A stretch of 64,000 bases of DNA from a virus. Below are positions 14,737 through 23,508 of the stretch, in pieces; position 1 is the stretch's first letter, and each line of letters begins with the position of its first letter. The DNA lies in IMG/VR virus record IMGVR_UViG_3300036770_004060, positions 1 through 64,000 of that record; one strand, 5' to 3'. The position numbers and the translations under genes were made by a program. Under the pieces are notes generated by a model that saw only the letters and a program-made list of their open reading frames with translations, searched no databases and was not told the origin of the DNA.

Positions 14737-17700
14737 TTACTTCAATTGTTTGTATTGAATACCAGTACTCGATACTAAAAAGTCTTCATCTAAGGTGCTT
14801 ATAATTTTAAATAATAACACTCTACCCTGTTGTCTACCAAAAGGTGTTAAAGTTTTTCTTGGAACGTAACACTCATATCCGTAGTAGTCTTTTATAGATA
14901 ATGGAACAGCAATAGCATCAACGGTAGATGACGGAATACCAGTTAAATACTGGCTATACGAATCGTAAAATTCTATCTTCTCTGGTTTACTATTACTATT
15001 AACTCTAATTCTTAGAAACTCTTTATCAAAATATATTTCAGCATCACTTACTCCTGTAACACTAGCCTCAATTTCTTCACCTGATAATAAATTACCTACT
15101 CCTAATGTATATGTAACAAAATCTTTCATACCATACAATTTATTGTCTATTTGTAGGTATTTATCGTAAACATAACTACTTCTACATTGAAGCATTTTTT
15201 GTTGTAACCCAAATATTATACTTTGAGGGATTAAGTCATAGCCATCGGTTTCATCATCAATATTTGTTTTATCGAACGTTAATATATATTCTTGGTTTTT
15301 AAGATTGAATGCTCCTGCTAGTTTACTCCCATACGCACTTTCGATATATGGTGCAATTCTATTTATAAACATCTCTCTAAACCCTGTTTGACATAAATCT
15401 GTTAATTGGTTGTCAGTAAACAAATAAACAGATGTCTTATTACAGAAAAAAAGCATATTAGAATATTCAGCCCAACTTCTCCATGTTTCATCTTGCATAC
15501 CGATATTCTTATCAATCCATAGTTGGTTGAGTATACCCCCTAGGTCTGAACCAACTGTTGCTAGTTCGTTAGCGTTAATTTCGTGAATAATTCTTTTGTC
15601 TACCAAAAGTAAGCACACTCCATTATCTGTTATTGCGTATAGGTTATTGCCTTTATCATTAGATAAAGCACTCCAAGCAAACTTTATTTCCCCTGTATCG
15701 TCTGATATATCGTAAAGATTAGCAGAAGGAAAAGTTCTTACTGTTGGTGTATTTTGAATGTTTATTGGTCTAGGTAGCGACCAAACTATACGTGTAGAAA
15801 AGTGTGTTTGTTCTTCAAATCCTACCGTTGGTACAGATGTTATTAAAAGGGTTGTTTGGTTTTTAGAATAATCAATATTTGTCTGTGGTTTAAATCTAAA
15901 TCCACCTACTGTCCATAAATTCCATTCGTAACCATAATCATCAAAATAGTCTGAATGTAAATTGTTGTTGGATATAAAAGTTGGAGCATCATCTTCATCT
16001 CCAGTACTCCATTTATAGGGTCTAGGAATATAATTTTTTAATGGGAAAAATTGATTTACACTTGCTTTAACAACCTCATCATTAAAGGAAAAACTTAAAT
16101 TTATCCTAGTTTCTGCTGTCCAAACAGCTATAAATTGTCTAATTCTAGCTGGTGAAGCTCCGTCGGGGTCAAAAGAGAAAGATTTTTCAGCCTGTATTTT
16201 ATCAATCCCAGTGCAATCACGAATTATTCGCATATCAGCAATTAATTCATACCCTTGGTATGGAAACGGAACATTTATCCTAAAATCACTACCAGTTTCT
16301 GGGTCTCCATTAGCATCATATACATTATCTTTTATAGCCCAAACACTCTCGTTTATATATGTATCACCTCCGAATACCCTTACAGGAACTCTATTATCGT
16401 ATTTAACATAAATTTCACTACCATTCGATGGGAAATAAGAAGTTGAAGTTCCGCCAAGTCCTAAGTCTGCAAAAACTAATGTAAATATTGGACAAATATC
16501 ATCTGTAGTTTCTGTGTGCTTATATATTCCATAAACATTATACGAACCTGATGTGTCTGTTGCTACGTAGAACCCATCATTGTCAATATCTGTAAGTACG
16601 GTAATTATTTCTCCATTAGTATAACTTGTTACATTGAGCCAAAGTCTCTCTGTTCCAGTATTTACATCTTTTACTGTAACAAATTTTTCAAGTGTTGAGT
16701 AGTCATTATTTACAGAGCCTGCTATATCTTGAATACAGTCTTCCCATCTTTCAGAAACAAGAACAGGGGATATAGCACCGCCAGTTCCTATAGCTATTAA
16801 AGACTTAATTTTAGTAAAATCTCCTGTGTATTTATATTGAGTTGTAATAGAATCTGCAATTGCTTCATTTTTCTTAACCAAATTTACTGCATAAACAGGC
16901 TCGTGCCATTTTTTAACGTCAGGGTCTTCCGAATCTTGCGCACTATTACAATACGCCTCTGTGTAAATAGAAGTATCTAAAGTTATTTTAAAATATTTAC
17001 CAGTACCTGATTCGGTAGTTATTTGGGAAATATCTGTTATTCCGAGTGCAACATTCCCTCCGTCAACGCCTCCAAACAGAGAATCGTTTTCGCTTGTTTC
17101 TCTCCAAGTTCCAAAGTCAACATATCCCCCATTTCCAACTGTTCCACCACTATCTGTTGGGTTTATTTGCCCATTCTCATAAAGTATTCTACAATATGAA
17201 ACAAAATCAGTTCCTTTTTTTACACTGTCTGGTGTGGCAAACAAGGAATTAAGAAAACTATACACTTCTGTAAAGAAACCCAAAGGAGAAACTAATTGTA
17301 TCTCATAATTAGCGGAAGCTATACTAGAATCTAATAATTCATCTACAATAGATGGATTAATCCCTGTATCTTCATCAAGGTCTGGAAAATATATTACAAT
17401 GCTATCGACTTCTTTCCCACTATTGCCACCTAAACCTCCATCAGAACTTATTAGGTCATAAAACCCTAAACCTTGCGCAACAACCCTCCCAGCTGGTTCT
17501 GTTTGTACAACCGAAAACCCACTAACCCAATTAGGTAATGTTGAAGTGTTTATACCTTTAAAAGAAACCCCCATTGAGTAATAATTCAATCCGAATCCCT
17601 CTGGGGTATATACATGGTCTCCTGATGCAAATGTTGTTGTTTCATAAACTGCTACATTAGGTTTTTCAAAACCACTACCATCAGTATCTGCTTGTGATAT

Positions 17701-19260
17701 TGGGTGTACTGCATAATACGTGTCATCTCCACCACCAGCATCAAGAAGATTATATTGTAAACCTCCTGTTTTTTCTACAGCGTCAGTGTGGTCAAATACC
17801 TCGTGTGTTTCATCAACTGTTCCTATATCTGTTGAAGCAGCAGTAACCAAACCTTTATACGATGTTCCTTTTGTTAAATTTGAAACTAAATCTCGTCTAT
17901 TTGGAAAAGTAAAATTATCCGCATCTGTTATTTTTTTAGCATAAGATATGTTTCCAGCATTATCAAATAATATAACTCCAAATCCATGTATCTCACCACG
18001 CATATTAGCCTTATAGTAAGTAGAATTATATGCGTGTTTATGCCCTAAAAGACCTAGTTTTTCTATCGTTGGGAATATCACATCTTCATCATCTACAAAA
18101 TCAATTTGGTTATCAATATCTTTTGACTGGTATTTTACGTTAAATAGCCATAATTTGTCATTATAATAACGAATACTTTTTGCTGAATTTATGGAACTTA
18201 ATTGGTCAGATGATTCCTCTAGCGTTAATACCTCCTGAACCTCTGTTGAATCACATTTATCAAGTATGTTTAAAACGCTAACGCCCTCTAATATGTTTAT
18301 AGAACCAATTATTTCAGAAACAGGGGGAGAACCAATAGCATCACCACCATACCAAGAATCACGCCTAACTTCAATAAACTCAAATCCTGTAAAGTTTTCT
18401 ATTCTAAGTCTTATATGGTTTCCATAAACAGTAGGTGAAAGTAAATTTGGGTCTCCACTATATGTTCTAAGGTATGGATGCTCGGTAAACTGTGAAGATA
18501 CATTTCTAGTTACTGGTATAAGTTCTGTTATTGGAGAAAAAATAGACCTATCCCCTAGCGCAGTAGAATACCTATAAGAATAGGAATAAGAACCTATTGG
18601 AAGACCTCCTGAACCTATAACGCTATCATAACCAACAATACTTGTATCTTGTTTAATAAATTTAGGTTTGTGTACAGACGAAAAAACATTAATTGTATAT
18701 TCATCTAGTATAAATCCCTCAAAATACTTGTCAGTACATTCTCCTACAACTCCATCGTAGGTCATTGCTGAATTAAGCATTAAGTCTTTTAAGGAAAGAA
18801 TAATTGGCGATGTATTGTTGTTTGTAATGTATATTTCTCCACCTACACAATTTTCGTTTTTATGATATTGTAATGGGTGTTCTACATCAACTGGAAAATC
18901 AGCTGACATTAGAACTATTTTACCATCAACTCTAATAAGTGGGTCAAATGTTTCTGGAGTTGTACTAGCCCATATCTCAACAATATGTTCTGTTATTTCT
19001 AGTGTAGCCATACACTCATATGTAGCACTTAAAGGGGCGTATGGTTCTTCTAATGAGCATCTATTGTTTAGATTAGGATATAATGATTCTTCACCTTTTA
19101 TTTTTTTCTTAGCATAGTCATCACCATCGGCAGACATAGAACGCATATTAAGAGCGTCAACATGAACTCCGGCTTGACCTCCTAAGAGTTCCTTGTTCAT
19201 GTCTCCGTTAATTCCCTTACTATAGTCTTTAAGGTCTATTTTAAAATGCTTTCTGCTCAT
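14737..19260 (-). CDS. Tail/DNA-stabilisation protein (P22 gp10-like), 1,507 aa
   Basis: A long, beta-rich, acidic protein. The N-terminus (KDYSKGINGDMNKEL, then VDALNMRS) is the pattern I associate with gp10-like packaged-DNA stabilisation proteins of Bacteroidota podoviruses. The middle contains many Ser/Thr/Gly beta repeats. A C-terminal block holds propeller-like motifs (KFAWSALSNDKG, NLYAITDNGVCLL). It starts with an ATGA overlap with the upstream ring protein, so translation is probably coupled. It likely closes the portal channel and forms part of the short tail. At 1,507 aa it is much larger than P22 gp10, so it may also carry receptor-facing domains. Confidence 0.6.
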   Translation of the reverse strand: MSRKHFKIDLKDYSKGINGDMNKELLGGQAGVHVDALNMRSMSADGDDYAKKKIKGEESLYPNLNNRCSLEEPYAPLSATYECMATLEITEHIVEIWASTTPETFDPLIRVDGKIVLMSADFPVDVEHPLQYHKNENCVGGEIYITNNNTSPIILSLKDLMLNSAMTYDGVVGECTDKYFEGFILDEYTINVFSSVHKPKFIKQDTSIVGYDSVIGSGGLPIGSYSYSYRYSTALGDRSIFSPITELIPVTRNVSSQFTEHPYLRTYSGDPNLLSPTVYGNHIRLRIENFTGFEFIEVRRDSWYGGDAIGSPPVSEIIGSINILEGVSVLNILDKCDSTEVQEVLTLEESSDQLSSINSAKSIRYYNDKLWLFNVKYQSKDIDNQIDFVDDEDVIFPTIEKLGLLGHKHAYNSTYYKANMRGEIHGFGVILFDNAGNISYAKKITDADNFTFPNRRDLVSNLTKGTSYKGLVTAASTDIGTVDETHEVFDHTDAVEKTGGLQYNLLDAGGGDDTYYAVHPISQADTDGSGFEKPNVAVYETTTFASGDHVYTPEGFGLNYYSMGVSFKGINTSTLPNWVSGFSVVQTEPAGRVVAQGLGFYDLISSDGGLGGNSGKEVDSIVIYFPDLDEDTGINPSIVDELLDSSIASANYEIQLVSPLGFFTEVYSFLNSLFATPDSVKKGTDFVSYCRILYENGQINPTDSGGTVGNGGYVDFGTWRETSENDSLFGGVDGGNVALGITDISQITTESGTGKYFKITLDTSIYTEAYCNSAQDSEDPDVKKWHEPVYAVNLVKKNEAIADSITTQYKYTGDFTKIKSLIAIGTGGAISPVLVSERWEDCIQDIAGSVNNDYSTLEKFVTVKDVNTGTERLWLNVTSYTNGEIITVLTDIDNDGFYVATDTSGSYNVYGIYKHTETTDDICPIFTLVFADLGLGGTSTSYFPSNGSEIYVKYDNRVPVRVFGGDTYINESVWAIKDNVYDANGDPETGSDFRINVPFPYQGYELIADMRIIRDCTGIDKIQAEKSFSFDPDGASPARIRQFIAVWTAETRINLSFSFNDEVVKASVNQFFPLKNYIPRPYKWSTGDEDDAPTFISNNNLHSDYFDDYGYEWNLWTVGGFRFKPQTNIDYSKNQTTLLITSVPTVGFEEQTHFSTRIVWSLPRPINIQNTPTVRTFPSANLYDISDDTGEIKFAWSALSNDKGNNLYAITDNGVCLLLVDKRIIHEINANELATVGSDLGGILNQLWIDKNIGMQDETWRSWAEYSNMLFFCNKTSVYLFTDNQLTDLCQTGFREMFINRIAPYIESAYGSKLAGAFNLKNQEYILTFDKTNIDDETDGYDLIPQSIIFGLQQKMLQCRSSYVYDKYLQIDNKLYGMKDFVTYTLGVGNLLSGEEIEASVTGVSDAEIYFDKEFLRIRVNSNSKPEKIEFYDSYSQYLTGIPSSTVDAIAVPLSIKDYYGYECYVPRKTLTPFGRQQGRVLLFKIISTLDEDFLVSSTGIQYKQLK

Positions 19261-20024
19261 TTGTGTATAAGACTTCCAATATAAAGATTCATAGATTCAC
19301 GTTCATATGTATTCATAGAATTAGCTCTCTTTCTAGCTTTATTCCAAGAGCCTGTTTGAGGATTCTCTAAATCGTTTTTAGCATCAATCCATAAAGGACG
19401 ATATTTTCTAGGGTCTCTTGACTTCATGGCATTATAATACCTTACATAAACAAAGTCTTTTATTGCTTCTTCAAACATTCTAGGTATTATTGGAATATCA
19501 CCAACGGCAGTTCCAAACCCATTAAATATTATTCTTATGTACTTATATCCGATACTTGACCTACTAAGCATAAGTATTCCGTTTTGCTCATTAGCGTAAT
19601 AGTCGTATAGGTTATACGGGCTTGTTATCGAATTACGAGATAAATCACCGACAAATGGGTCGCCTGAATTTGAACCGTCATCTTTTATCATAGCAGTATA
19701 ACCCTGTCCATCGTAATTATTATTAAAAAGTCTTTTATAATAAACGTTTTGTGTTTTAATTGGGTTACAGAAGCTTCCGTTATAAAGGTATATTTCACGT
19801 ATATTAAATACGTTTTCAGGTATTTTTACTTGTAATGATGCTGGTATTTCTTCATCATGTTGAAGTTTAAAGTACATGGTATCGACAGCTAGTTCCTGCA
19901 TAGCATCTTGAATCCTAGACATAAACCATCCTTTAGGGAATCCGTTTCTAAATGCCTTATCATCAACTGTAGATGTTATTTCTGCCAGTATGTGATTTGC
20001 GCTAACGAAGTCATTACTTACCAT
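19257..20024 (-). CDS. Head-tail ring / tail tubular protein
   Basis: 255 aa, starting on a TAATG overlap with the upstream gene and ending in an ATGA overlap with the gp10-like gene, so the three are translationally coupled. Mixed alpha/beta composition with a VKIPENVFNIREIYLYNG block and a C-terminal helical part (MFEEAIKDFVYVRYYNAM) typical of tail tubular A/adaptor proteins. Function is inferred from position and overall pattern. Confidence 0.55.
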   Translation of the reverse strand: MVSNDFVSANHILAEITSTVDDKAFRNGFPKGWFMSRIQDAMQELAVDTMYFKLQHDEEIPASLQVKIPENVFNIREIYLYNGSFCNPIKTQNVYYKRLFNNNYDGQGYTAMIKDDGSNSGDPFVGDLSRNSITSPYNLYDYYANEQNGILMLSRSSIGYKYIRIIFNGFGTAVGDIPIIPRMFEEAIKDFVYVRYYNAMKSRDPRKYRPLWIDAKNDLENPQTGSWNKARKRANSMNTYERESMNLYIGSLIHK

Positions 20025-20743
20025 TACTGTTGTTCTTGTTGGTTACTATTTTGAGTTTGTTGTGCGTACTGCTTTGGTTGTTTTACTTCTGTACTATCCG
20101 CTCCATCGTTTGCTCTTTCATCAGGAATAAGCATTACATACCTACCTAACTTTAAAACCTCCTGAATAAGTTCTCCTACTCTTTCATCGGGTATCGGTAA
20201 TTCATCATCTAATGAACAAATATTTCTAGGGTCTAAAGAAGAACGAACCGCTATCTCAACATCTTTTACTTCTACGCATTCAATACCTAATAAATAAATC
20301 CTGTTTACGGATACATTGTTTACCTTGTCGGCTACTCTTCTAAAGTAAGGGTTTTTAGCACTAGGGGTAGTATATTCATCTAGGTATAGGTGTTGTACTT
20401 CCATCGTATTTACTGGCTGGAAGAATGTCTGAGCAAAACTATCACCATGACAGGATAATGTGTCAATATTGTATGTTATATATGCGATACCCTCATTATT
20501 TGGTAAATCCATTATTTGAGTAGGCAGGTCAATATATTTTCTTGATTTATCGTCTTTTTGTACAGTAACAGGATAGAACGTAGAGGTAAATAAATCTGAT
20601 TTAGTAACCGCATATTGTTGTAAACGTATTCTATTAGCAACTACCTGTACCCAGTAGATTATCTGGATTAAGGTAATATCGGCATCATCAAAGGTTTTCT
20701 TTAGTGATTTCTGTAAGTCGTATGCAACAAATCTGTATGTCAT
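20024..20743 (-). CDS. Head-tail connector/ring protein, 239 aa
   Basis: First gene of the tail operon, directly downstream of a late promoter at 20806-20840. The N-terminus (RFVAYDLQKSLKKTFDDADI) is helical, the middle beta-rich, and the last 30 residues are Gln-rich and probably disordered. Connector proteins with this layout precede tail tubular proteins in Bacteroidota podoviruses. No enzyme motif is visible. Confidence 0.5.
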   Translation of the reverse strand: MTYRFVAYDLQKSLKKTFDDADITLIQIIYWVQVVANRIRLQQYAVTKSDLFTSTFYPVTVQKDDKSRKYIDLPTQIMDLPNNEGIAYITYNIDTLSCHGDSFAQTFFQPVNTMEVQHLYLDEYTTPSAKNPYFRRVADKVNNVSVNRIYLLGIECVEVKDVEIAVRSSLDPRNICSLDDELPIPDERVGELIQEVLKLGRYVMLIPDERANDGADSTEVKQPKQYAQQTQNSNQQEQQ

Positions 20744-20805
20744 CTATTAGTCATTGGTGATTAGTAACTAGGCATTAGTCTTAATATCCTAAAGTCTTAT
20801 TGTGT

Positions 20806-20840
20806 CAAAGATAATTATTTTAATAATTCGTTTTTTTTGA
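20806..20840 (-). promoter_or_regulatory. Late promoter of the tail operon
   Basis: On the minus strand, an A-tract ending in ACG is followed after exactly 15 bp by TATCTTTG (plus coordinates 20806-20813). The same layout and spacing occur at 30009 and 34265. The first codon downstream is at 20743, giving a leader of about 60 nt that contains ATTAGT-type repeats. Confidence 0.7.
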
Positions 20841-20858
20841 ATATTAATTGTATATTTG
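20836..20858 (+). promoter_or_regulatory. Promoter of small RNA 1
   Basis: TATATTTG (20851-20858) is a perfect TAnnTTTG box. A TTTG lies at 20836-20839, closer than the usual 19 bp, so the -33 element is uncertain. It is back-to-back with the late promoter on the other strand. Confidence 0.55.
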
Positions 20859-20862
20859 TGCT

Positions 20863-20948
20863 GTGTAATTTGTTTTAATTCATAATTTTAGTTTTTTCAT
20901 TTTTGTTTCAGGAAAAGAGTAGAGAAGAAATTTTTTACTCTTTTTTTG
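20863..20948 (+). ncRNA. Candidate small RNA 1 (about 85 nt)
   Basis: A transcript starting just after 20858 would run through a U-rich, non-coding stretch to a strong intrinsic terminator at 20913-20947. No ORF with a start codon fits inside it. First of three consecutive promoter-terminator units. Confidence 0.5.
20913..20947 (+). terminator. Intrinsic terminator of small RNA 1
   Basis: AAAAGAGTA pairs with TACTCTTTT. The stem continues inward with A-U and G-U pairs to a GAAA tetraloop (20927-20930), and T residues run on to 20947. Confidence 0.75.
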
Positions 20949-20984
20949 TTGTATTAATAATTATTTTAATACCTTTGGTATTAG
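20949..20984 (+). promoter_or_regulatory. Promoter of small RNA 2 with overlapping dyad
   Basis: TTG (20949-20951), 18 bp, then TACCTTTG (20970-20977). The -7 box and presumed start lie inside the perfect inverted repeat TAATACC-TTT-GGTATTA (20968-20984), so a dimeric repressor could cover the start site. Confidence 0.6.
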
Positions 20985-21077
20985 ATTTTTGTACTCTCAT
21001 TCAAAGATTTATAGTTTAGTGATGTAAAAAGACTGGATAACTAGGAAAGTGAGGTTTGTAAAGACTTCACTTTTTTT
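20982..21077 (+). ncRNA. Candidate small RNA 2 (about 95 nt)
   Basis: Runs from the TACCTTTG promoter to an intrinsic terminator at 21046-21077. No plausible reading frame is present. It lies between small RNAs 1 and 3 on the same strand. Confidence 0.5.
21046..21077 (+). terminator. Intrinsic terminator of small RNA 2
   Basis: AAAGTGAGG (21046-21054) pairs with CTTCACTTT (21065-21073), 9 pairs including one G-U, with a 10-nt loop and a run of seven T. Confidence 0.8.
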
Positions 21078-21088
21078 ATTTAAAATAA

Positions 21089-21119
21089 TTTGTTTATTAG
21101 AAAATAATTATTACTTTTG
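21089..21119 (+). promoter_or_regulatory. Promoter of small RNA 3 / leader of the HTH gene
   Basis: TTTG (21089-21092), 19 bp, TACTTTTG (21112-21119): an exact Bacteroidota promoter. Its spacer contains TATTAGAAAAT, shared with the promoters near 22205, 34313 and 51949. Confidence 0.8.
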
Positions 21120-21123
21120 TTTC

Positions 21124-21221
21124 ACACCCACACTGCAATAAAAAAAGACTTTATTATACCGTAATGGTATATAAATTAAGCTCTAAGAAGTTCTGTGGTG
21201 GGGGTGCTTAGGGCTTTTTTT
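21124..21221 (+). ncRNA. Candidate small RNA 3 or attenuator leader
   Basis: The transcript would hold a hairpin formed by TTTATTATACC and GGTATATAAA (21150-21175, with one bulge) and then a terminator at 21178-21221 that ends one base before the ATG at 21222. The 5' end (CACCCACA) is complementary to parts of the terminator loop (TGTGG and GGGTG), so a pseudoknot or antiterminator is possible. It may be a stand-alone RNA or a regulated leader. Confidence 0.55.
21178..21221 (+). terminator. Terminator/attenuator before the HTH gene
   Basis: AAGCTCTAAG (21178-21187) pairs with CTTAGGGCTT (21207-21216), 10 pairs with one G-U, a 19-nt loop, followed by T to 21221. The next base begins the ATG of the downstream gene. 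Confidence 0.8.
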
Positions 21222-22004
21222 ATGCATAGTAACGAGATTAAAATATTAGCATTTGTAGTAGCTTTCAAGAGATATAGGAAGAACTCTGTCATCTTTAAAG
21301 AGGCTAAATATAAGATAGCTCAACGATTTAATCTCCATCCTACAACATTCAATAACTATCTTTCATTAGCAATTAAACTAGGTTATATTCAAGAGAATAA
21401 TGCCTATAAAGTAATTCCATTCAGAGATATTGTTAAAGACTTTAAGTACAAAACAGACTTAATCTTTTGGAAACATAAAATACTTCAATCAAAAGAAATA
21501 AGTTTTAAAAGAATATTAATAGAAATAGAAAACATAATAACATTCGATAATGTAATAAGAAGACAACAATTCAGAATAAAACAAAAAGGTAAAAGAATTG
21601 AAGCTATTAACTACCTAAAGCAAACAGATAAAAAGTCATGTCCTAAACTTTCATATAAGTACCTAAAAGATATTATGAAAAAAGGATTAAATTGTGTTGC
21701 TAACAACGAGTTAATAGAGAAATATTCTCCTACCATAAGAACATCAGCTAGGAACGTATCTAAACATACTTCTTTTAGTGTATCTAAATCAAACAAAATA
21801 TTAAACCGTTCAACTAATCTTTATAAGAGAGAGATTGTTTCTAAATGGTTTATTGGTGTTTCTTTTTTTAAACTAGAAGAATTAAAAGTAAAGTATCCTA
21901 AAGCTACTATTATTCCTTTCACTAAACATAATAAGATTAAAGTCTGTGATGGTAGTATGATTAGTGTTCTTAATTCATCTGATATAGGTATGGGAGTAAA
22001 ATGA
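21222..22004 (+). CDS. Two-HTH DNA-binding protein, 260 aa
   Basis: ATG at 21222 is preferred over a GTG at 21195, which lies inside the terminator loop. Residues about 20-70 form a winged-helix pattern (YKIAQRFNLHPTTFNNYLSLAIKLGYI). A second HTH follows near residues 175-205 (SARNVSKHTSFSVSKSNKIL), resembling lambda-type or plasmid initiator helices. The protein is very basic. It could be a transcription regulator or a replication initiator. The attenuator immediately upstream suggests its expression is controlled at the RNA level. Confidence 0.6.
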   Translation: MHSNEIKILAFVVAFKRYRKNSVIFKEAKYKIAQRFNLHPTTFNNYLSLAIKLGYIQENNAYKVIPFRDIVKDFKYKTDLIFWKHKILQSKEISFKRILIEIENIITFDNVIRRQQFRIKQKGKRIEAINYLKQTDKKSCPKLSYKYLKDIMKKGLNCVANNELIEKYSPTIRTSARNVSKHTSFSVSKSNKILNRSTNLYKREIVSKWFIGVSFFKLEELKVKYPKATIIPFTKHNKIKVCDGSMISVLNSSDIGMGVK

Positions 22005-22039
22005 CTTAAGTTTGTATTTAAAATGAGAATTTGCAAATC

Positions 22040-22198
22040 ATGAGTAGATTAACACAAGCAATAGCATTTCTTAACGTAGATAGTAAGAAGCTAAACGATA
22101 ACTGGATTTCACAAAATCTCACCAGTATTACTTTAACCAAAGAATTAAAAATCTTAAGAAAAAAAACAATAAAAAACAAAAATAAAAGTACAGATTAA
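22040..22198 (+). CDS. Small basic protein, 52 aa
   Basis: ATG at 22040, 35 bp after the HTH gene. The C-terminal 20 residues are almost all Lys/Asn/Arg. It has no recognised family and ends just before the next promoter. Confidence 0.5.
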   Translation: MSRLTQAIAFLNVDSKKLNDNWISQNLTSITLTKELKILRKKTIKNKNKSTD

Positions 22199-22200
22199 TG

Positions 22201-22230
22201 TTTGCTATTAGAAAATTATTAGTATACTTG
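22201..22230 (+). promoter_or_regulatory. Plus-strand promoter with conserved spacer
   Basis: TTTG (22201-22204), 18 bp, TATACTTG (22223-22230). The spacer contains TATTAGAAAATTATTA, also found near 34313 and 51949. The ATG at 22235 is about one base from the expected start, so the mRNA is probably leaderless. Confidence 0.7.
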
Positions 22231-22234
22231 TAGT

Positions 22235-22450
22235 ATGAAAGAAATTAAAAAAGTAAAGATTAAACTAAGTCCTTACGATGTTATACTTATAAGTTCTTTT
22301 TTTGATGTGTATATTGATAACGAAAAAAACAATGTAGTACTAATTAATTCTATTAATAGATTCCAAAAGCAAGTAAAAAATAAACTAACAGACGAACAGT
22401 TAGACTTTGTTCAGTTTGAAATTGATTTGAATAAACTAATAAATAAGTAA
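22235..22450 (+). CDS. Hypothetical protein, 71 aa
   Basis: First gene of a five-gene run. Short alpha/beta protein, Lys/Asn-rich, no family recognised. The stop codon directly abuts the ATG of the next gene. Confidence 0.6.
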   Translation: MKEIKKVKIKLSPYDVILISSFFDVYIDNEKNNVVLINSINRFQKQVKNKLTDEQLDFVQFEIDLNKLINK

Positions 22451-22867
22451 ATGGAGTTAAAAAAATACATAGAAAGACAAAATACTTTAAAAGGTATAGC
22501 AAATAGTTATACTTATAGATTTTTTAAAGACGGTAAAATTCAATTCCCAACTCTTCTCGGATTAAATAAAGAATACCATAATTTATTGAATGGTGAAAAA
22601 AACGAATATTTTACAAATGAAGAACATATATTTGTATGGGAAGAAATAGTAAGATTATTGGATTTAAAAACTGGAATAGTAGGTTCAATTTTTTCAGATG
22701 AAAACAATAAAATTAATACGAGTGAGAGAATAGTAACTACAATACGAACAAATTCTACTGGAAAAAGACAAGAGTGTAGTTTGTTTTCTTACGGAAAGAC
22801 TAATGAATACTTATTTGCAGATTTAGAATTAAGATACGATTTTATTGATGTTAAATTAGATATATGA
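22451..22867 (+). CDS. Hypothetical protein, 138 aa
   Basis: Starts immediately after the preceding stop and overlaps the HisRS-like gene by 4 bp (ATGA), so it is probably translated together with both. Soluble, mixed charge, no recognised motif. Confidence 0.6.
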   Translation: MELKKYIERQNTLKGIANSYTYRFFKDGKIQFPTLLGLNKEYHNLLNGEKNEYFTNEEHIFVWEEIVRLLDLKTGIVGSIFSDENNKINTSERIVTTIRTNSTGKRQECSLFSYGKTNEYLFADLELRYDFIDVKLDI

Positions 22868-23505
22868 AAGAGATAAAACTTAAAAAAACTTATAAGGGAA
22901 CTAGAATACTAATAGGCAACAAAAAGAGAGAGTTACTTAATAAAATGATAGACGTTCTTTATTTTTATGGTTTTGAGGAAATAGAAATTCCTATTATACA
23001 ACTTAAAGAAACTTTTGAGAATAAAGTTGGAAAAGAAAACAACAATCTAATGTTTAACTTTAAAGATAATGGTAACAGGGATATTGTTTTATCTCCTGAA
23101 TATACTAGTGTTATTCAACAATTGTCTAAAGAAACATACAAACAAGAAAAAAACGTTAAACTTTTTTATATTCAAGAATGTTTCAGAGGTGAGAAACCAC
23201 AAAAAGGAAGATACAGACAGTTTACCCAACTTGGAGTAGAAATAATAAACCCCAATGATAGTATAAACAATAACACACTTGTTCAAATAGTAATAGAACT
23301 ACTATCCACTTTACATGATATTAGTTTTGATTCGTTTAAGGTTAACTACGAGGTTAAGAGAGGGCTTGACTACTATAATGACGGAAAAGGATTTGAAGTT
23401 TTGTGTGAAGAACTAGGGTCTAGTAAACAAGTATGTGGTGGTGGGTTTTATAATGGAGGATGTGGATTCTCTCTAGGGATTGATAGGTTAATGTTAATTA
23501 AGTGA
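22864..23505 (+). CDS. Minimal histidyl-tRNA-synthetase-like protein, 213 aa
   Basis: A compact class II aminoacyl-tRNA synthetase catalytic core of the HisRS/HisZ type. Visible signatures: KGTRILIG near the N-terminus, a motif-1 region (YGFEEIEIPII, 35-45), motif 2 (FRGEKPQKGRYRQFTQLGVE, 107-126), the histidine-site signature RGLDYYN (166-172), GGGFY (192-196) and motif 3 (GFSLGIDRLML, 201-211). Bacterial HisRS is roughly twice this length; the C-terminal anticodon-binding domain and insertion domain are absent here. It could aminoacylate or bind a tRNA-like substrate, act as an adenylating enzyme, or serve regulation as HisZ does. It sits in an overlapping gene run, which argues that it is functional. 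Confidence 0.8.
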   Translation: MKEIKLKKTYKGTRILIGNKKRELLNKMIDVLYFYGFEEIEIPIIQLKETFENKVGKENNNLMFNFKDNGNRDIVLSPEYTSVIQQLSKETYKQEKNVKLFYIQECFRGEKPQKGRYRQFTQLGVEIINPNDSINNNTLVQIVIELLSTLHDISFDSFKVNYEVKRGLDYYNDGKGFEVLCEELGSSKQVCGGGFYNGGCGFSLGIDRLMLIK

Positions 23506-23508
23506 AAT

